Source of the DNA: Chloroflexota bacterium
GTDB taxonomy: Bacteria; Chloroflexota; Anaerolineae; UBA7937; B3-Chlor
Direction of reading: 5' to 3'
Length of the DNA stretch: 32,816 nucleotides
Assembly (NCBI GenBank): GCA_030613785.1
Contig: JAUWLF010000046.1
Coordinates: forward strand, 1 to 32,816
The translations under genes and the position numbers were made by a program. This document shows, piece by piece, positions 6,597 to 15,274 of the stretch. Below the pieces are notes generated by a model. It searched no databases. It saw nothing but the letters and a program-made list of their open reading frames with translations, and was not told the DNA's origin. The first letter of the stretch is position 1. Each line of letters begins with the position of its first letter.

Positions 6597-8432
6597 ATGA
6601 CGAGTCTGTTCGAACCCGATGTCGAACTGCGATGGCGAGGCAAGGAAACCAAAGTCAAGACAGTCAGCCTGCCCTTCCAGACGGGGGAGCACATTGACTT
6701 GTGGAACACAAGACTTCCGAAGTCTGGCAGACTTCGGAAGTCTGAACAGGACGACCCCCGCTGGGAGGGCTGGACTAACCGGCTGATCTGGGGGGACAAC
6801 AAGAACACAATGGCCTCATTGCTAGACGAGTTCGAGGGACAGATTGACCTGATCTACATTGACCCGCCCTTCGCCACCGGCGCTAACTTCACAGCCAGGG
6901 TGGAGGTGGGCGAGGCAGGCGATCAGGCGGAAAAACCCCCATCCATCATCGAGCAGAAGGTCTACAACGATACCTGGGGCCGGGGAAAGGCTTCTTACTT
7001 GCAGATGATGTACGAGCGGCTGGCGCTGATGTACCGGCTGCTGAGCGATACAGGCTCGATCTATGTGCACCTGGACTACCGGATGGACAGCTACATCCGG
7101 GTTGTTATGGATGAACTCTTTGGGGCCGAGAACCTTCTCAACGAAATTGTATGGTCATACAATACAAGGACAATGCCCACTAAATGGTTTGCTAGGAAGC
7201 ATAACACTATCTTGTTGTACAAAAGTAGAGGTGTGCAGACCTTCAATATGGACGAAGTGCGCGTGCCATACCGACCCGAAAGTCTCGCCCAGTACGACCA
7301 AATAGATGAGTTTGGGCGACGCTATAAACGACAAAGCGGTGGACTACGGACTTACCTGAGCGAAGAAGGTCAGCCTTGCCCAGACGTATGGGAGATTCAG
7401 ATACTTGGTTCAAGAGACTTCGAACGGACTGGATTCAGTACGCAAAAACCCGAGGTTCTCTTGGAGCCCATCATCAAAGCCTCATCAAACCCCGGCGACC
7501 TGGTGGCCGATTTCTTCTGCGGTAGCGGCACCACGCTCGCGGTGGCGGAGAAGCTGGGCCGGCGCTGGATCGGTTCGGATTTAAGCAAGTTCGCTATCCA
7601 CACCACCCGCAAACGGTTGATGGAGATCGCTGCTTCCAAAGACTTGGAAAACGAGGGGCAGGACTATCGACCGCCGCCGCGCCCCTTCGTCATCCAGAAC
7701 CTCTCCGAATACAAGACCTACCAGTTCGCCGACACCGAGGAGGAGAACCGGGAGAAATACTTCGAGTTCATCTTGGAACTCTATCGCGCTGAGCCCGAGC
7801 CGGGCCACGACTTCCTGCACGGCAAAAAGGGCGGGCGCTACGTCCACATTGGCGAGCTGGACAGCGAGATGACCATCGAGAACCTCCGGCGGGCCGTGGC
7901 AGAGCTCAAGGCGCTGAGCGCGGACAAGCTGGACGTACTGGCCTGGGAGTTCTCGATGAACATGGACCTGGATATCGAAACGCTGCAACAGGAAGAGAAT
8001 GTGGAGGTGAAGCTGATCCGCATCCCCCGCGAGGCGCTACAGGTAAAAGACCCCCGCAAGGAGAACATCCACTTCTACGAGATGCCCCGCCTGGACGTGG
8101 CGATTGAACGTCGCGATGAGCAGGTCGTTCTGTGCATCAGCGACTTCAATATCTACAACCTGGAGGACTTCTGCGAGGATGTGATAGACAAGCTGGAGAG
8201 CTACAGCGACTTGATTGACTACTGGGCAGTGGATTACGACTATGACGGCCGGCACTTCGTCTCGCGCTGGCAGACTTATCGCACCAAGAAGGATCGCAGC
8301 CTGGAATCAGAGTTTGCGCTGGAGGAGTCCAAGGTAACAGGTAAACACCTGGTGGTCAAAGTGGTAGACATCTTTGGCAACGACACTAACAAGCTTGTGG
8401 AGGTCGATTGTGCTCACTCGGATCGAGATTGA
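6597..8432 (+). CDS. mod: Type III restriction-modification methyltransferase (Mod)
   Basis: This 611-residue adenine-N6 type DNA methyltransferase is also the specificity subunit of the type III complex with Res. Catalytic motif IV, IDPPF (D89-F92), comes before the SAM-binding motif I, FCGSGTT (about 307-313), the beta-class order used by Mod proteins. Between them lies the target recognition region (about 180-285). Its DNA (roughly 7135-7450) is visibly richer in A+T than the flanks, suggesting an exchanged specificity segment. A perfect 33-base inverted repeat (6711-6743) lies within the frame near residues 39-49. The first ATG of the frame (6597) follows AAGGGAG. The gene overlaps the next by 23 bases. 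Confidence 0.94.
   Translation: MTSLFEPDVELRWRGKETKVKTVSLPFQTGEHIDLWNTRLPKSGRLRKSEQDDPRWEGWTNRLIWGDNKNTMASLLDEFEGQIDLIYIDPPFATGANFTARVEVGEAGDQAEKPPSIIEQKVYNDTWGRGKASYLQMMYERLALMYRLLSDTGSIYVHLDYRMDSYIRVVMDELFGAENLLNEIVWSYNTRTMPTKWFARKHNTILLYKSRGVQTFNMDEVRVPYRPESLAQYDQIDEFGRRYKRQSGGLRTYLSEEGQPCPDVWEIQILGSRDFERTGFSTQKPEVLLEPIIKASSNPGDLVADFFCGSGTTLAVAEKLGRRWIGSDLSKFAIHTTRKRLMEIAASKDLENEGQDYRPPPRPFVIQNLSEYKTYQFADTEEENREKYFEFILELYRAEPEPGHDFLHGKKGGRYVHIGELDSEMTIENLRRAVAELKALSADKLDVLAWEFSMNMDLDIETLQQEENVEVKLIRIPREALQVKDPRKENIHFYEMPRLDVAIERRDEQVVLCISDFNIYNLEDFCEDVIDKLESYSDLIDYWAVDYDYDGRHFVSRWQTYRTKKDRSLESEFALEESKVTGKHLVVKVVDIFGNDTNKLVEVDCAHSDRD
6711..6743. repeat. Perfect 16-1-16 inverted repeat inside mod
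   Basis: AGACTTCCGAAGTCTG (6711-6726), a single G, then its exact reverse complement CAGACTTCGGAAGTCT (6728-6743). It stays in frame and encodes a basic stretch containing RLPKSGRLRKS, between the N-terminal part and the conserved WTNRLIWGDN block. It looks like an inserted palindromic element or a very strong mRNA hairpin. The related core GACTTCCACGGAAGTC appears in the 125-bp intergenic repeat at 23238-23253. Confidence 0.8.
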
Positions 8433-9768
8433 TGGTTTCAAGACCTTTCGCGACTTCACACTGGATCTTGAGCCGTTTCAGGTGGTTTATGGCCCTAACG
8501 GTGTCGGGAAGTCGAATCTATTCGATGCCATGCAGTTGCTGGCCCGCTTGACCGAACAAGACCTGTGGACGGCGTTTCAAGCAGGTCGGGGTGAAGTTGA
8601 GGAACTCTTCTCACTAGGAGCAGGTGGTCAGCCGATCAATGAGATGCGCTTTGCCGTGGAACTGCTCATTGAGCGTCGCGTAAAGGATGAGTGGGGCAGA
8701 AGTGAGGATTTGCAGGACACACGGTTGCGTTACGATCTGATCATTGGTCGTGAATATGACGAGAAGGAGCAGGAACATCTTCGGGTCAGGCATGAATCCC
8801 TGAAGCGAATCCTGGTCGGCGAAGACCGATGGCTCGATCGACATCCAGTGGCGAAAAGGACCCGGTCTAGCCATAGTCGCCGAGGCACGCCCTTCATATC
8901 TACTACTAGGGAGGACGGGGTCACAACTATTGCCTTACATCAGGATCGACGCAAGGGGCGCAAACGGCCGCTTTCGGCGGAGTCAATGGAACGAAGCGTG
9001 TTGGGGAGCGTGAATCAAACCGAGTTCCCTCATGTCTTTGCTGCCCGCGAAGAGATGCGCCAGTGGCGGTTCCTGCAACTGAATCCTGAAGTGTTGCGTC
9101 AACCCAATTCAATTCGAGGCCCAACCACGCTGTCGGCCAACGGTGACAATCTGGCAAGAACGTTGGCACGTATTCACCGCGACGAAGAATATGTCTTGAA
9201 TGACATCTCGCGGGATCTGTCTAACCTGGTACCAGGCCTTATTGATGTAGAGGTTGAAGAGGACACAGCCAGACAGCTCTATATCATCTATGCCAACACA
9301 CAGGATGGGCGCTTTTCCTCGCGAACATTGTCCGATGGGACATTGCGGCTCTTGGCCTTGATTACCCTGGCCAACGATCTCGAATACAAAGGGGTTCTTT
9401 GCTTCGAGGAACCAGAGAATGGTGTCCATCCCTTTCGAGTAAAGCAGGTGGTTGAGCTACTGCGCAGCCTGACCACGGATTTCAAAGATGAAGCTGAGGC
9501 CGAGTGGTCTTTGCGTCAATTGCTTATCAACACCCACTCACCTCTGGTGATGGCTCAGCTCGACGAAACAGAGCTGTTGTTTGCTTACATGCCAACTCTG
9601 ATAGACGATGGCACGGCAACGCGGGTCACACGCATCGTTCCAGTACGCCGGGAGCTTCTCCCAGATCCGCAGGAACGCTTTTTCACCATGCAACAGGTCG
9701 AAAAATACATGCACAGCGCTGACTGGGACGCGGCGCAGAGACGGCTGATCGGGAAAAGCGCCGTATGA
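8410..9768 (+). CDS. AAA/ABC-type ATPase (RecF/OLD-like), defence-associated
   Basis: This 452-residue P-loop ATPase has Walker A GPNGVGKS (28-35), right after the N-terminal strand pattern IEIDGFKTFRDF typical of RecF/SMC/OLD-like ATPases. Walker B is CFEEPENGVHP (about 330-340), and the switch histidine is in NTHSP (about 373-378). An ABC-like signature precedes Walker B (RTLSDGTLRLLAL). There is no nuclease domain of its own. The GTG at 8410 is chosen because GGAGG (8399-8403) sits six bases upstream; it overlaps mod by 23 bases. The next gene overlaps its end by four bases and encodes a TOPRIM-like protein. Such pairs are known in OLD, PARIS and RloA/RloB-type defence systems. Confidence 0.85.
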   Translation: MLTRIEIDGFKTFRDFTLDLEPFQVVYGPNGVGKSNLFDAMQLLARLTEQDLWTAFQAGRGEVEELFSLGAGGQPINEMRFAVELLIERRVKDEWGRSEDLQDTRLRYDLIIGREYDEKEQEHLRVRHESLKRILVGEDRWLDRHPVAKRTRSSHSRRGTPFISTTREDGVTTIALHQDRRKGRKRPLSAESMERSVLGSVNQTEFPHVFAAREEMRQWRFLQLNPEVLRQPNSIRGPTTLSANGDNLARTLARIHRDEEYVLNDISRDLSNLVPGLIDVEVEEDTARQLYIIYANTQDGRFSSRTLSDGTLRLLALITLANDLEYKGVLCFEEPENGVHPFRVKQVVELLRSLTTDFKDEAEAEWSLRQLLINTHSPLVMAQLDETELLFAYMPTLIDDGTATRVTRIVPVRRELLPDPQERFFTMQQVEKYMHSADWDAAQRRLIGKSAV

Positions 9769-10442
9769 AACAGCTTGTCCTGGCCCTGTACGCCGAAGGG
9801 CGGACGGACGAACGCTTCCTGCCAGTGATCATCCAGCGCACAGCAGATCGGATTCTACGTCAAGGCGCTCTCGCGCCTGTTGACGTGTTGGAACCCCTGT
9901 CATTGCGACCGGACGGAGGAGCGAGCGGCCGTGAGCAACGTGTTCTCTCCGTCGCTAGGCAGGCAGCCGGTGTTCATGGTCTCATCGTTCACGACGATGC
10001 CAACTCGCGAACGGCCGATGATGCGCTCGCGTATCGCTTTGACCCCGGCGTGCGCCTCGTACAGCAGAGCGAAGGCGATGTCTGCAGTGATCTACTGCCT
10101 ATTATCCCTATCCGCATGACCGAGGCATGGATGATGGCCGATTTCGAGGGTTTTCGAGATGTGGTGGGCACCGATCTCAGCGCCGAACAACTTGAATTCC
10201 CGGCTCGGCCCCTTCAGGTTGAGGCCATTCTGGATGCAAAGCATAGGCTACAGCTGGCGCTTAATCAGATATTCGCTCGCCGCAGGCGCCGCAAAAAGGC
10301 CCGTTTAGGACAATATTACGAACCCTTGGCTCGTCGCATCAGCCTCGACAGGCTCGGAAACGTGCCTGCTTTTCGCCAGTTCACAAGCGATTTGACCAGC
10401 ATGTTGGAGACCTTGCACTTCATCCCAAGCGGCCACAGCTAG
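9765..10442 (+). CDS. TOPRIM-like (DUF4276-type) protein, partner of the ATPase
   Basis: This 225-residue protein has features of the DUF4276/TOPRIM-like nuclease group. An acidic residue sits in YAEGRTDERF (E11, with D15). A second acidic centre is HDDAN (D77, D78) after a hydrophobic strand, like the TOPRIM DxD. The EAWMMAD motif near 120-126 matches the conserved EAWLLAD of DUF4276. The C-terminal block from YYEPLARRISL resembles that family's tail. Its ATG overlaps the ATPase stop (ATGA), so the two are translationally coupled. Family membership is from motifs only. Nuclease activity on DNA or RNA is inference; structural similarity to AriB or RloB is possible. Confidence 0.68.
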   Translation: MKQLVLALYAEGRTDERFLPVIIQRTADRILRQGALAPVDVLEPLSLRPDGGASGREQRVLSVARQAAGVHGLIVHDDANSRTADDALAYRFDPGVRLVQQSEGDVCSDLLPIIPIRMTEAWMMADFEGFRDVVGTDLSAEQLEFPARPLQVEAILDAKHRLQLALNQIFARRRRRKKARLGQYYEPLARRISLDRLGNVPAFRQFTSDLTSMLETLHFIPSGHS

Positions 10443-10455
10443 ACACAGGAACGCT

Positions 10456-13023
10456 ATGTTTTCAAAGAAACTGTTACGGCGAACAGAGGCTTGGCGGGGC
10501 AACACGACCCGCTGGGAAGAGACCAACTACAAAGGCACTACCCCCATCACGAAGCGGCTGCTCCAGCACTGGTTCTACGAGGAGCACTTCCTGGAGCAGG
10601 ATCTGGTTTTCCACTATTGGCGTTGCCAGCGCGAAGCCATCGAGGTGCTCATTTACTGCCATGAAGTGCTGGCTGTGCGGAACATTGCGGAGCTATCGAA
10701 AGAACTGGAACTGAGTGTGTACGAGCAGGCCACTCTCTTCAAGCAGTTCCGGGACCTGACGGTGGCTCAAGTCCAGCAACGAGAAGGTCAGATCAAAGAA
10801 GCTTTCGTGGAATACGTCACGCGCTCACCGATCCCTAAGCTGGCCTTCAACATGGCTACGGGTTCCGGTAAGACGATGGTCATGGCCCTGACCATCGCCT
10901 GGATGTACCTGAACAACTACAGCCGTACCTTCCTAACGATCTGCCCCAATACCATCGTCTTGGATCGCCTGGGACTGGCCTTTGAGAACCTGGCCATCTT
11001 CAAAGTATTCCCCATCGTGCCGCCCGAGTACTGGGCCAACGACAAGGTGTACGATTTCAACTTCAAGAACGTACAGGTCGTGAAGCGGAATGAGGGCAGC
11101 ACGGAGTTTGGCACTGGTGTCATCTTCTTGACCAACATCCAGCAACTCTACGACAAAGAGACCGGTCGGGGGCGCAACCCACTGCAACTGCGCCTGGACA
11201 ACGCCCGTATCGGCGAGTTCATCAACCCGTTGGTCAACCGTGTACTGAGATACGACAACGTCACCGTCATCAACGACGAAGCCCACCACAGCGCCGCTCC
11301 GGAATGGTCACGCATCATTCAGTATGTACGCGACAACGCACGTGGGTTCCATGTGCAATTGGACTTTTCAGCCACTAACAAATACTATGCCGACGGCTCC
11401 AGCTTCGAGCACATCATCTACGAGTACGGCTTGAAACAGGCCATTGACGATGGCATTGTCAAGGACATCGAGATTCAGACCTACGCGGGCATCCAGGACA
11501 AGGTCATCCTCTGGTCAAACGAAAGACAACGGCAATTTCTCATCGAAGAGGCTCTGAAGAAGCTAGAGGAATTGAAGCAGACCTACGCGGATACGCCCGC
11601 CAAGCCTGTCCTCTTTGTACTTGCGAGCACGACGAATGAGGCCGACGATATTGGCAATGCTATCATCGAGGACCCAGACAACCCCTATACCAATCAAGAG
11701 GTGCTGGTCATCCATACCAACAAGACCACCGGCGAGATCCTGAAGCGGGACCTGGAGACCGCGCGGCGAGTCGCCAGAGAGATAGATGAGCCAGATAACA
11801 AGATCGAGATCATCGTCAGTGTGCTCATGCTCCAGGAGGGGTGGGACGTCAAGTCGGTCTATTGTGTCGTCCCCTTGCGGGCAGCCGGCAGCCAGATTAT
11901 GGTCGAGCAGATCATCGGCCGGGGGCTGCGCCGCAGGTTCCCACACAAGAACCGCGATCAAGAGTACGAGGTGGTAGAGAAGCTATGGATCATCGAACAT
12001 CCGAACTTCAGACGGTTCTGGGAGGCTGAAAAGCAGCGCCACGGCTATGACTTTCACATTGACTCGGGCCAGCCGGACAAGCCGCTGCGGTCGATCAGGG
12101 TCGACGAGGCCAAGTTGGAATATGAAATTGAGGTCCCTATCCTGTCTGGCGGAACCTACCAGACCAGGTCCATTGATGCCACATTGATCAAAGTGGACGC
12201 GATGCCTGCCAACAACTTCAACCTAACCTCGTTTGACGTCAGCAATCCGCGAGTCGTACACAAGCGGCTCGGCGAGACCCAGGTGGATGCGGGCGAGGTG
12301 CCTCTACGGTTTTATACCTTCTACAACTTCGTTAAAGCGAAACTGGTGAACATCATCGTCGAAGAGAACAAGCTGGTCGGCACGGATGTGAAAGCCATCA
12401 TCGACCGGAAGTTGGACGAATACATTGCTGGGAGGCTGTTCCGTGACTTCAATAGCGATGACCCAGAGCACGTCAAGCGGCTTAACCTGGTGCCTATTGT
12501 GGACGAAATCCTGAACGCGTTCGGAGATCAGATTCGCAAGATAGCAGCTACCGTGCGTGATTTCGAGCCCAGCGTGAGAACGGTGAAGGTGTCCGATACC
12601 AAGCCAAAGGAGACCTCAAAGGACACTTATGAACCCCAAAAGTCAGTGTTCAACAGGGTGGATTATGACAGCGAGTTGGAGCACGAGTTCATGGAGAGGC
12701 TGGATGTCTGGGATGGCGTAGAGGCGTGGAGCCGTGTGGTGCCGTTCAAGATTCCCTACTACGACGAGGAGTATGGCTTTCACTACTATATCCCCGACTT
12801 CATTGTGAAAGTAGCTGGACGGCATTATCTGGTCGAAACCAAGGGTGAGGGCTTTGCCAGGCAAAAGGACACTGAATCCAAGCGAGACGTGGCCGAGCAA
12901 TGGATTGCGAAGGCAAACGAGAGTGCAGAGGTTGAATGGGCTTATCTGTTCGTCCTGGACAAACGGTTCAATCGGTATAAGCAACTCGGCTCTTTTGATA
13001 GCTTTGTGAGGGCACTTGGATGA
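10456..13023 (+). CDS. res: Type III restriction endonuclease subunit (Res)
   Basis: This 855-residue helicase-nuclease works with Mod to cut DNA bearing unmodified sites. The superfamily 2 helicase core has Walker A ATGSGKT (about 134-140), the DEAH box NDEAHHS (D274-H277) and motif VI QIIGRGLRRR (485-494). The C-terminal PD-(D/E)xK nuclease has PDF (D781) and ETKG (E794, K796). The length is slightly below that of classical Res proteins, and all key motifs are intact. It starts 13 bases after the TOPRIM-like gene. Its TGA overlaps the ATG of the flavodoxin gene, so transcription very likely runs through into the redox genes. Confidence 0.95.
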   Translation: MFSKKLLRRTEAWRGNTTRWEETNYKGTTPITKRLLQHWFYEEHFLEQDLVFHYWRCQREAIEVLIYCHEVLAVRNIAELSKELELSVYEQATLFKQFRDLTVAQVQQREGQIKEAFVEYVTRSPIPKLAFNMATGSGKTMVMALTIAWMYLNNYSRTFLTICPNTIVLDRLGLAFENLAIFKVFPIVPPEYWANDKVYDFNFKNVQVVKRNEGSTEFGTGVIFLTNIQQLYDKETGRGRNPLQLRLDNARIGEFINPLVNRVLRYDNVTVINDEAHHSAAPEWSRIIQYVRDNARGFHVQLDFSATNKYYADGSSFEHIIYEYGLKQAIDDGIVKDIEIQTYAGIQDKVILWSNERQRQFLIEEALKKLEELKQTYADTPAKPVLFVLASTTNEADDIGNAIIEDPDNPYTNQEVLVIHTNKTTGEILKRDLETARRVAREIDEPDNKIEIIVSVLMLQEGWDVKSVYCVVPLRAAGSQIMVEQIIGRGLRRRFPHKNRDQEYEVVEKLWIIEHPNFRRFWEAEKQRHGYDFHIDSGQPDKPLRSIRVDEAKLEYEIEVPILSGGTYQTRSIDATLIKVDAMPANNFNLTSFDVSNPRVVHKRLGETQVDAGEVPLRFYTFYNFVKAKLVNIIVEENKLVGTDVKAIIDRKLDEYIAGRLFRDFNSDDPEHVKRLNLVPIVDEILNAFGDQIRKIAATVRDFEPSVRTVKVSDTKPKETSKDTYEPQKSVFNRVDYDSELEHEFMERLDVWDGVEAWSRVVPFKIPYYDEEYGFHYYIPDFIVKVAGRHYLVETKGEGFARQKDTESKRDVAEQWIAKANESAEVEWAYLFVLDKRFNRYKQLGSFDSFVRALG

Positions 13024-13466
13024 AAACTTACGTGATTTACGAGTCCCACACTGGAAACACGCGACGCATGGCTCAGGCTGTCGCTGAGGGTGCCCGTGAG
13101 GTAGAAGGGGTCCAGGTCATACTGAAACGGGTCGGCGAGGCCAACGTCGAGGAGCTGGCCGACGCAGAGGCCATTATCCTGGGAGCTCCTACGAGAAACA
13201 CAAAGGTCCCGGCGGGCATGAGCCAGTTCCTGAAACGGATGGAGGAGGTCCCTCTGCGTGGGAAGCTGGGAGCCGCCTTCGGGTCCTATGGTTGGAGCGG
13301 GGAGGCGGTGGGTCTCATCAGATCGGCTCTCACTCGCCAAGGACTCCGGGTGCCTGGCGCGGGAGTTCGGGCCAAGAGAACGCCTGACCAAGGTGCCCTG
13401 GAGAAATGCAGGACGCTGGGGGCAGGGGTTGCCAGCCGGCTCGTCGAAGGGACAGCACAAGAGTAG
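13020..13466 (+). CDS. Flavodoxin
   Basis: This 148-residue FMN electron carrier has the phosphate loop SHTGNTRRMA (about 9-18) and a GAPTRNTKVP loop. The segment AAFGSYGWSGEAVG is identical to part of the C-terminal flavodoxin domain of the flavodiiron protein at 439-1614, also nearly so at DNA level. It is therefore probably a free-standing relative of that domain. The start ATG overlaps the res stop (ATGA). Its partners might be the 2-oxoacid oxidoreductase or diiron proteins nearby. The protein is cytoplasmic. Confidence 0.92.
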   Translation: MKTYVIYESHTGNTRRMAQAVAEGAREVEGVQVILKRVGEANVEELADAEAIILGAPTRNTKVPAGMSQFLKRMEEVPLRGKLGAAFGSYGWSGEAVGLIRSALTRQGLRVPGAGVRAKRTPDQGALEKCRTLGAGVASRLVEGTAQE

Positions 13467-13622
13467 CAAGCCACCGGCCCTGGTCAGAATGGGGTTTAGG
13501 TACGCTCAAAGTGGGACGTAGCCATAGCAGAGACAGCTCATCAAGAAGCTAAGGAAGAGTTTGGTGAACTGATCAAGTTCACTGTCGCAGGGTTTGCTGG
13601 AGGACTTCTCCTAGGCGTCCTG

Positions 13623-14165
13623 TTGGATTCCCTTGGTCTACAGCTCAGTGCGGCAGGACAGTGGATGGTCCGTACGCTCTCGGGGGAAGGCGAGAGCATC
13701 TTTGAGGGGATCTATGCTGTTCGCCAGCGACTCCGTGGCGCCGCTGGCTCCATGGCGGAAGCTTATGGATGGGGAAAACTGCTCGGGATGAGCGTTCCGT
13801 GGATCATAGATTGGGGAAGTCGTGCCTTGGGCGTGGATGTCTACGGAGTACAAGGGTTCTACATCCCCTACTTCTACTCGATGAGCGATCAGATCGGAGC
13901 AAACATGTCGGGGTTGGTGTTCCTCCGGAGGAAAGAGGGTTCATGGGCGACAGCGATAGCACAATACATACGTCACCCCGTCATGCTGACCAGTCTGGCA
14001 GTCATTCTGCTCGTGCCCGTGGGATTGCTGCTGGCTCGTGTATGGGGATTCAGCCCCACAACACAGACCTCCACCGCCATGGAGGCTATAGCCGCAAACC
14101 TGTGCTGGGTTCCGCCGCTTGTGGGCTGGCTGGCAGAGAGGCAGCAAAGACAGCGACAGACGTGA
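13623..14165 (+). CDS. Membrane protein of unknown function; start uncertain
   Basis: I do not recognise this protein. From the TTG at 13623 it has 180 residues, with a long hydrophobic helix [17 protein letters not shown] (about 118-140) and a weaker one near the C-terminus. The same frame is open back to 13500 and looks coding from about 13524: a charged stretch ([14 protein letters not shown]) leads into another membrane helix, [15 protein letters not shown]. No ATG, GTG or TTG exists in that upstream part. Either a rare start is used or a one-base error separates it from the ATG at 13489. It ends ten bases before the molybdoenzyme gene and may be its membrane partner (inference). Confidence 0.55.
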   Translation: MDSLGLQLSAAGQWMVRTLSGEGESIFEGIYAVRQRLRGAAGSMAEAYGWGKLLGMSVPWIIDWGSRALGVDVYGVQGFYIPYFYSMSDQIGANMSGLVFLRRKEGSWATAIAQYIRHPVMLTSLAVILLVPVGLLLARVWGFSPTTQTSTAMEAIAANLCWVPPLVGWLAERQQRQRQT

Positions 14166-14174
14166 GAGGCTGAC

Positions 14175-14750
14175 ATGACGTCGGATAGATCAGCAGGCGC
14201 GCGTGTGCCACCTGGCCAGCGCGTGACCGAGAAATTCCCGGTCCTGCACTACGGCAATGTACCAGGGTTCGACCGCCAAGCGTGGGACTTCAAGGTGTTC
14301 GGCCTGGTGGAGGAGCCTGTGACCCTCTCCTACGACGAGCTACTCAAGCTACCGGCGACGAGGATCGTGGCCGACATCCATTGCGTTACGGGTTGGAGCA
14401 AACTTGATACCGTGTGGGAGGGTGTGCTGTTCCAAGAGGTCATCAAGCTGGTCGACATCAAATCCCAAGCCGAGTTTGCGATGGTTCATTGCGACCACGG
14501 GTACAGCACCAATGTGCCCTTGGAAGTGCTGATGGAGGACGATGTCCTCCTCGCCTACCGGTACGACGATGCACCTCTGACCCCGGAGCACGGCTACCCG
14601 CTGCGGCTGGTGGTGCCCCAGAGATACTTCTGGAAGAGCGCCAAGTGGGTGCGAGGCGTGGAACTGATGGCGCAGGACCGTCTGGGCTTTTGGGAAGTAC
14701 GGGGTTATCATAACGACGCCGACCCGTGGAAGGAGGAGCGTTACGCATAG
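14175..14750 (+). CDS. Molybdopterin-dependent oxidoreductase (sulfite oxidase/MsrP fold)
   Basis: This 191-residue single-domain protein has the sulfite-oxidase-type molybdopterin fold. The Mo-ligating cysteine is C70 in DIHCVTGWS. Other family blocks are FGLVEEPVTLSYDEL, YPLRLVVPQRYFWKSAKWVRG and the C-terminal GFWEVRGYHNDADPW. MsrP/YedY proteins carry a Tat signal and are longer; here there is no signal peptide, so it should be cytoplasmic. No heme or dimerisation domain is present. The substrate is unknown; a small oxoanion or sulfoxide would fit the family. Its stop overlaps the next start by one base, linking it to rubrerythrin. Confidence 0.88.
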   Translation: MTSDRSAGARVPPGQRVTEKFPVLHYGNVPGFDRQAWDFKVFGLVEEPVTLSYDELLKLPATRIVADIHCVTGWSKLDTVWEGVLFQEVIKLVDIKSQAEFAMVHCDHGYSTNVPLEVLMEDDVLLAYRYDDAPLTPEHGYPLRLVVPQRYFWKSAKWVRGVELMAQDRLGFWEVRGYHNDADPWKEERYA

Positions 14751-15274
14751 TGGCAGGGGCACGCGAACAGATAGGGGAAAAGACACGCAAGCATCTATAT
14801 GAGGCCTTCGTCGGCGAGGCCAAAGCCCACATCAGGCTCCTGGCCTTCGCCAGAAAAGCGGAAGTGGAAGGATACTCGCAGATCGCCAAACTCTTCCGAG
14901 CCATCGCAGCGGCCGAGGAGGTCCACGCCGCGAGCCATTTGCGAGTATTGGGAGAAGCTATTCTCAAGAGCACCGAGGAGAATCTGTCTTTCTCCTTCGA
15001 GAGGGAGACGACGGTCAACGAGGTGACCTATCCCCAGTTCATCGTGGACGCCGAGGAAGAGGGGGAGCAAGCTGCGACATTGTCTTTCACCTATGCTCGC
15101 GACGTGGAGGAAGGGCACGCGCGACTGTACAAGAAAGCCATGGACCACATGCTGCAGGATCAGATCAGCGACTACTACGTGTGTGGAGTGTGCGGGTACA
15201 CTTCCGACGGCCATCTGCCCGAGGAGTGTCCCGTCTGTGGGGCCAAGAGCGAAGCATTCAGGAAGATAGAGTGA
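14750..15274 (+). CDS. Rubrerythrin (second copy)
   Basis: This 174-residue rubrerythrin has the ferritin-like diiron domain (about 1-140), with FVGEAKAHIRL on helix A, AAAEEVHAASH on helix B and VEEGHARLY on the last helix. A C-terminal rubredoxin-like domain follows, with CGVCGY and CPVCGAK. The role is H2O2 reduction using rubredoxin or a similar donor. The GTG at 14750 shares its first base with the molybdoenzyme stop, and AAGGAGGAG lies about nine bases upstream. It has clearly diverged from the copy at 2865-3368, so the two may serve different donors or conditions. The protein is cytoplasmic. Confidence 0.93.
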   Translation: MAGAREQIGEKTRKHLYEAFVGEAKAHIRLLAFARKAEVEGYSQIAKLFRAIAAAEEVHAASHLRVLGEAILKSTEENLSFSFERETTVNEVTYPQFIVDAEEEGEQAATLSFTYARDVEEGHARLYKKAMDHMLQDQISDYYVCGVCGYTSDGHLPEECPVCGAKSEAFRKIE

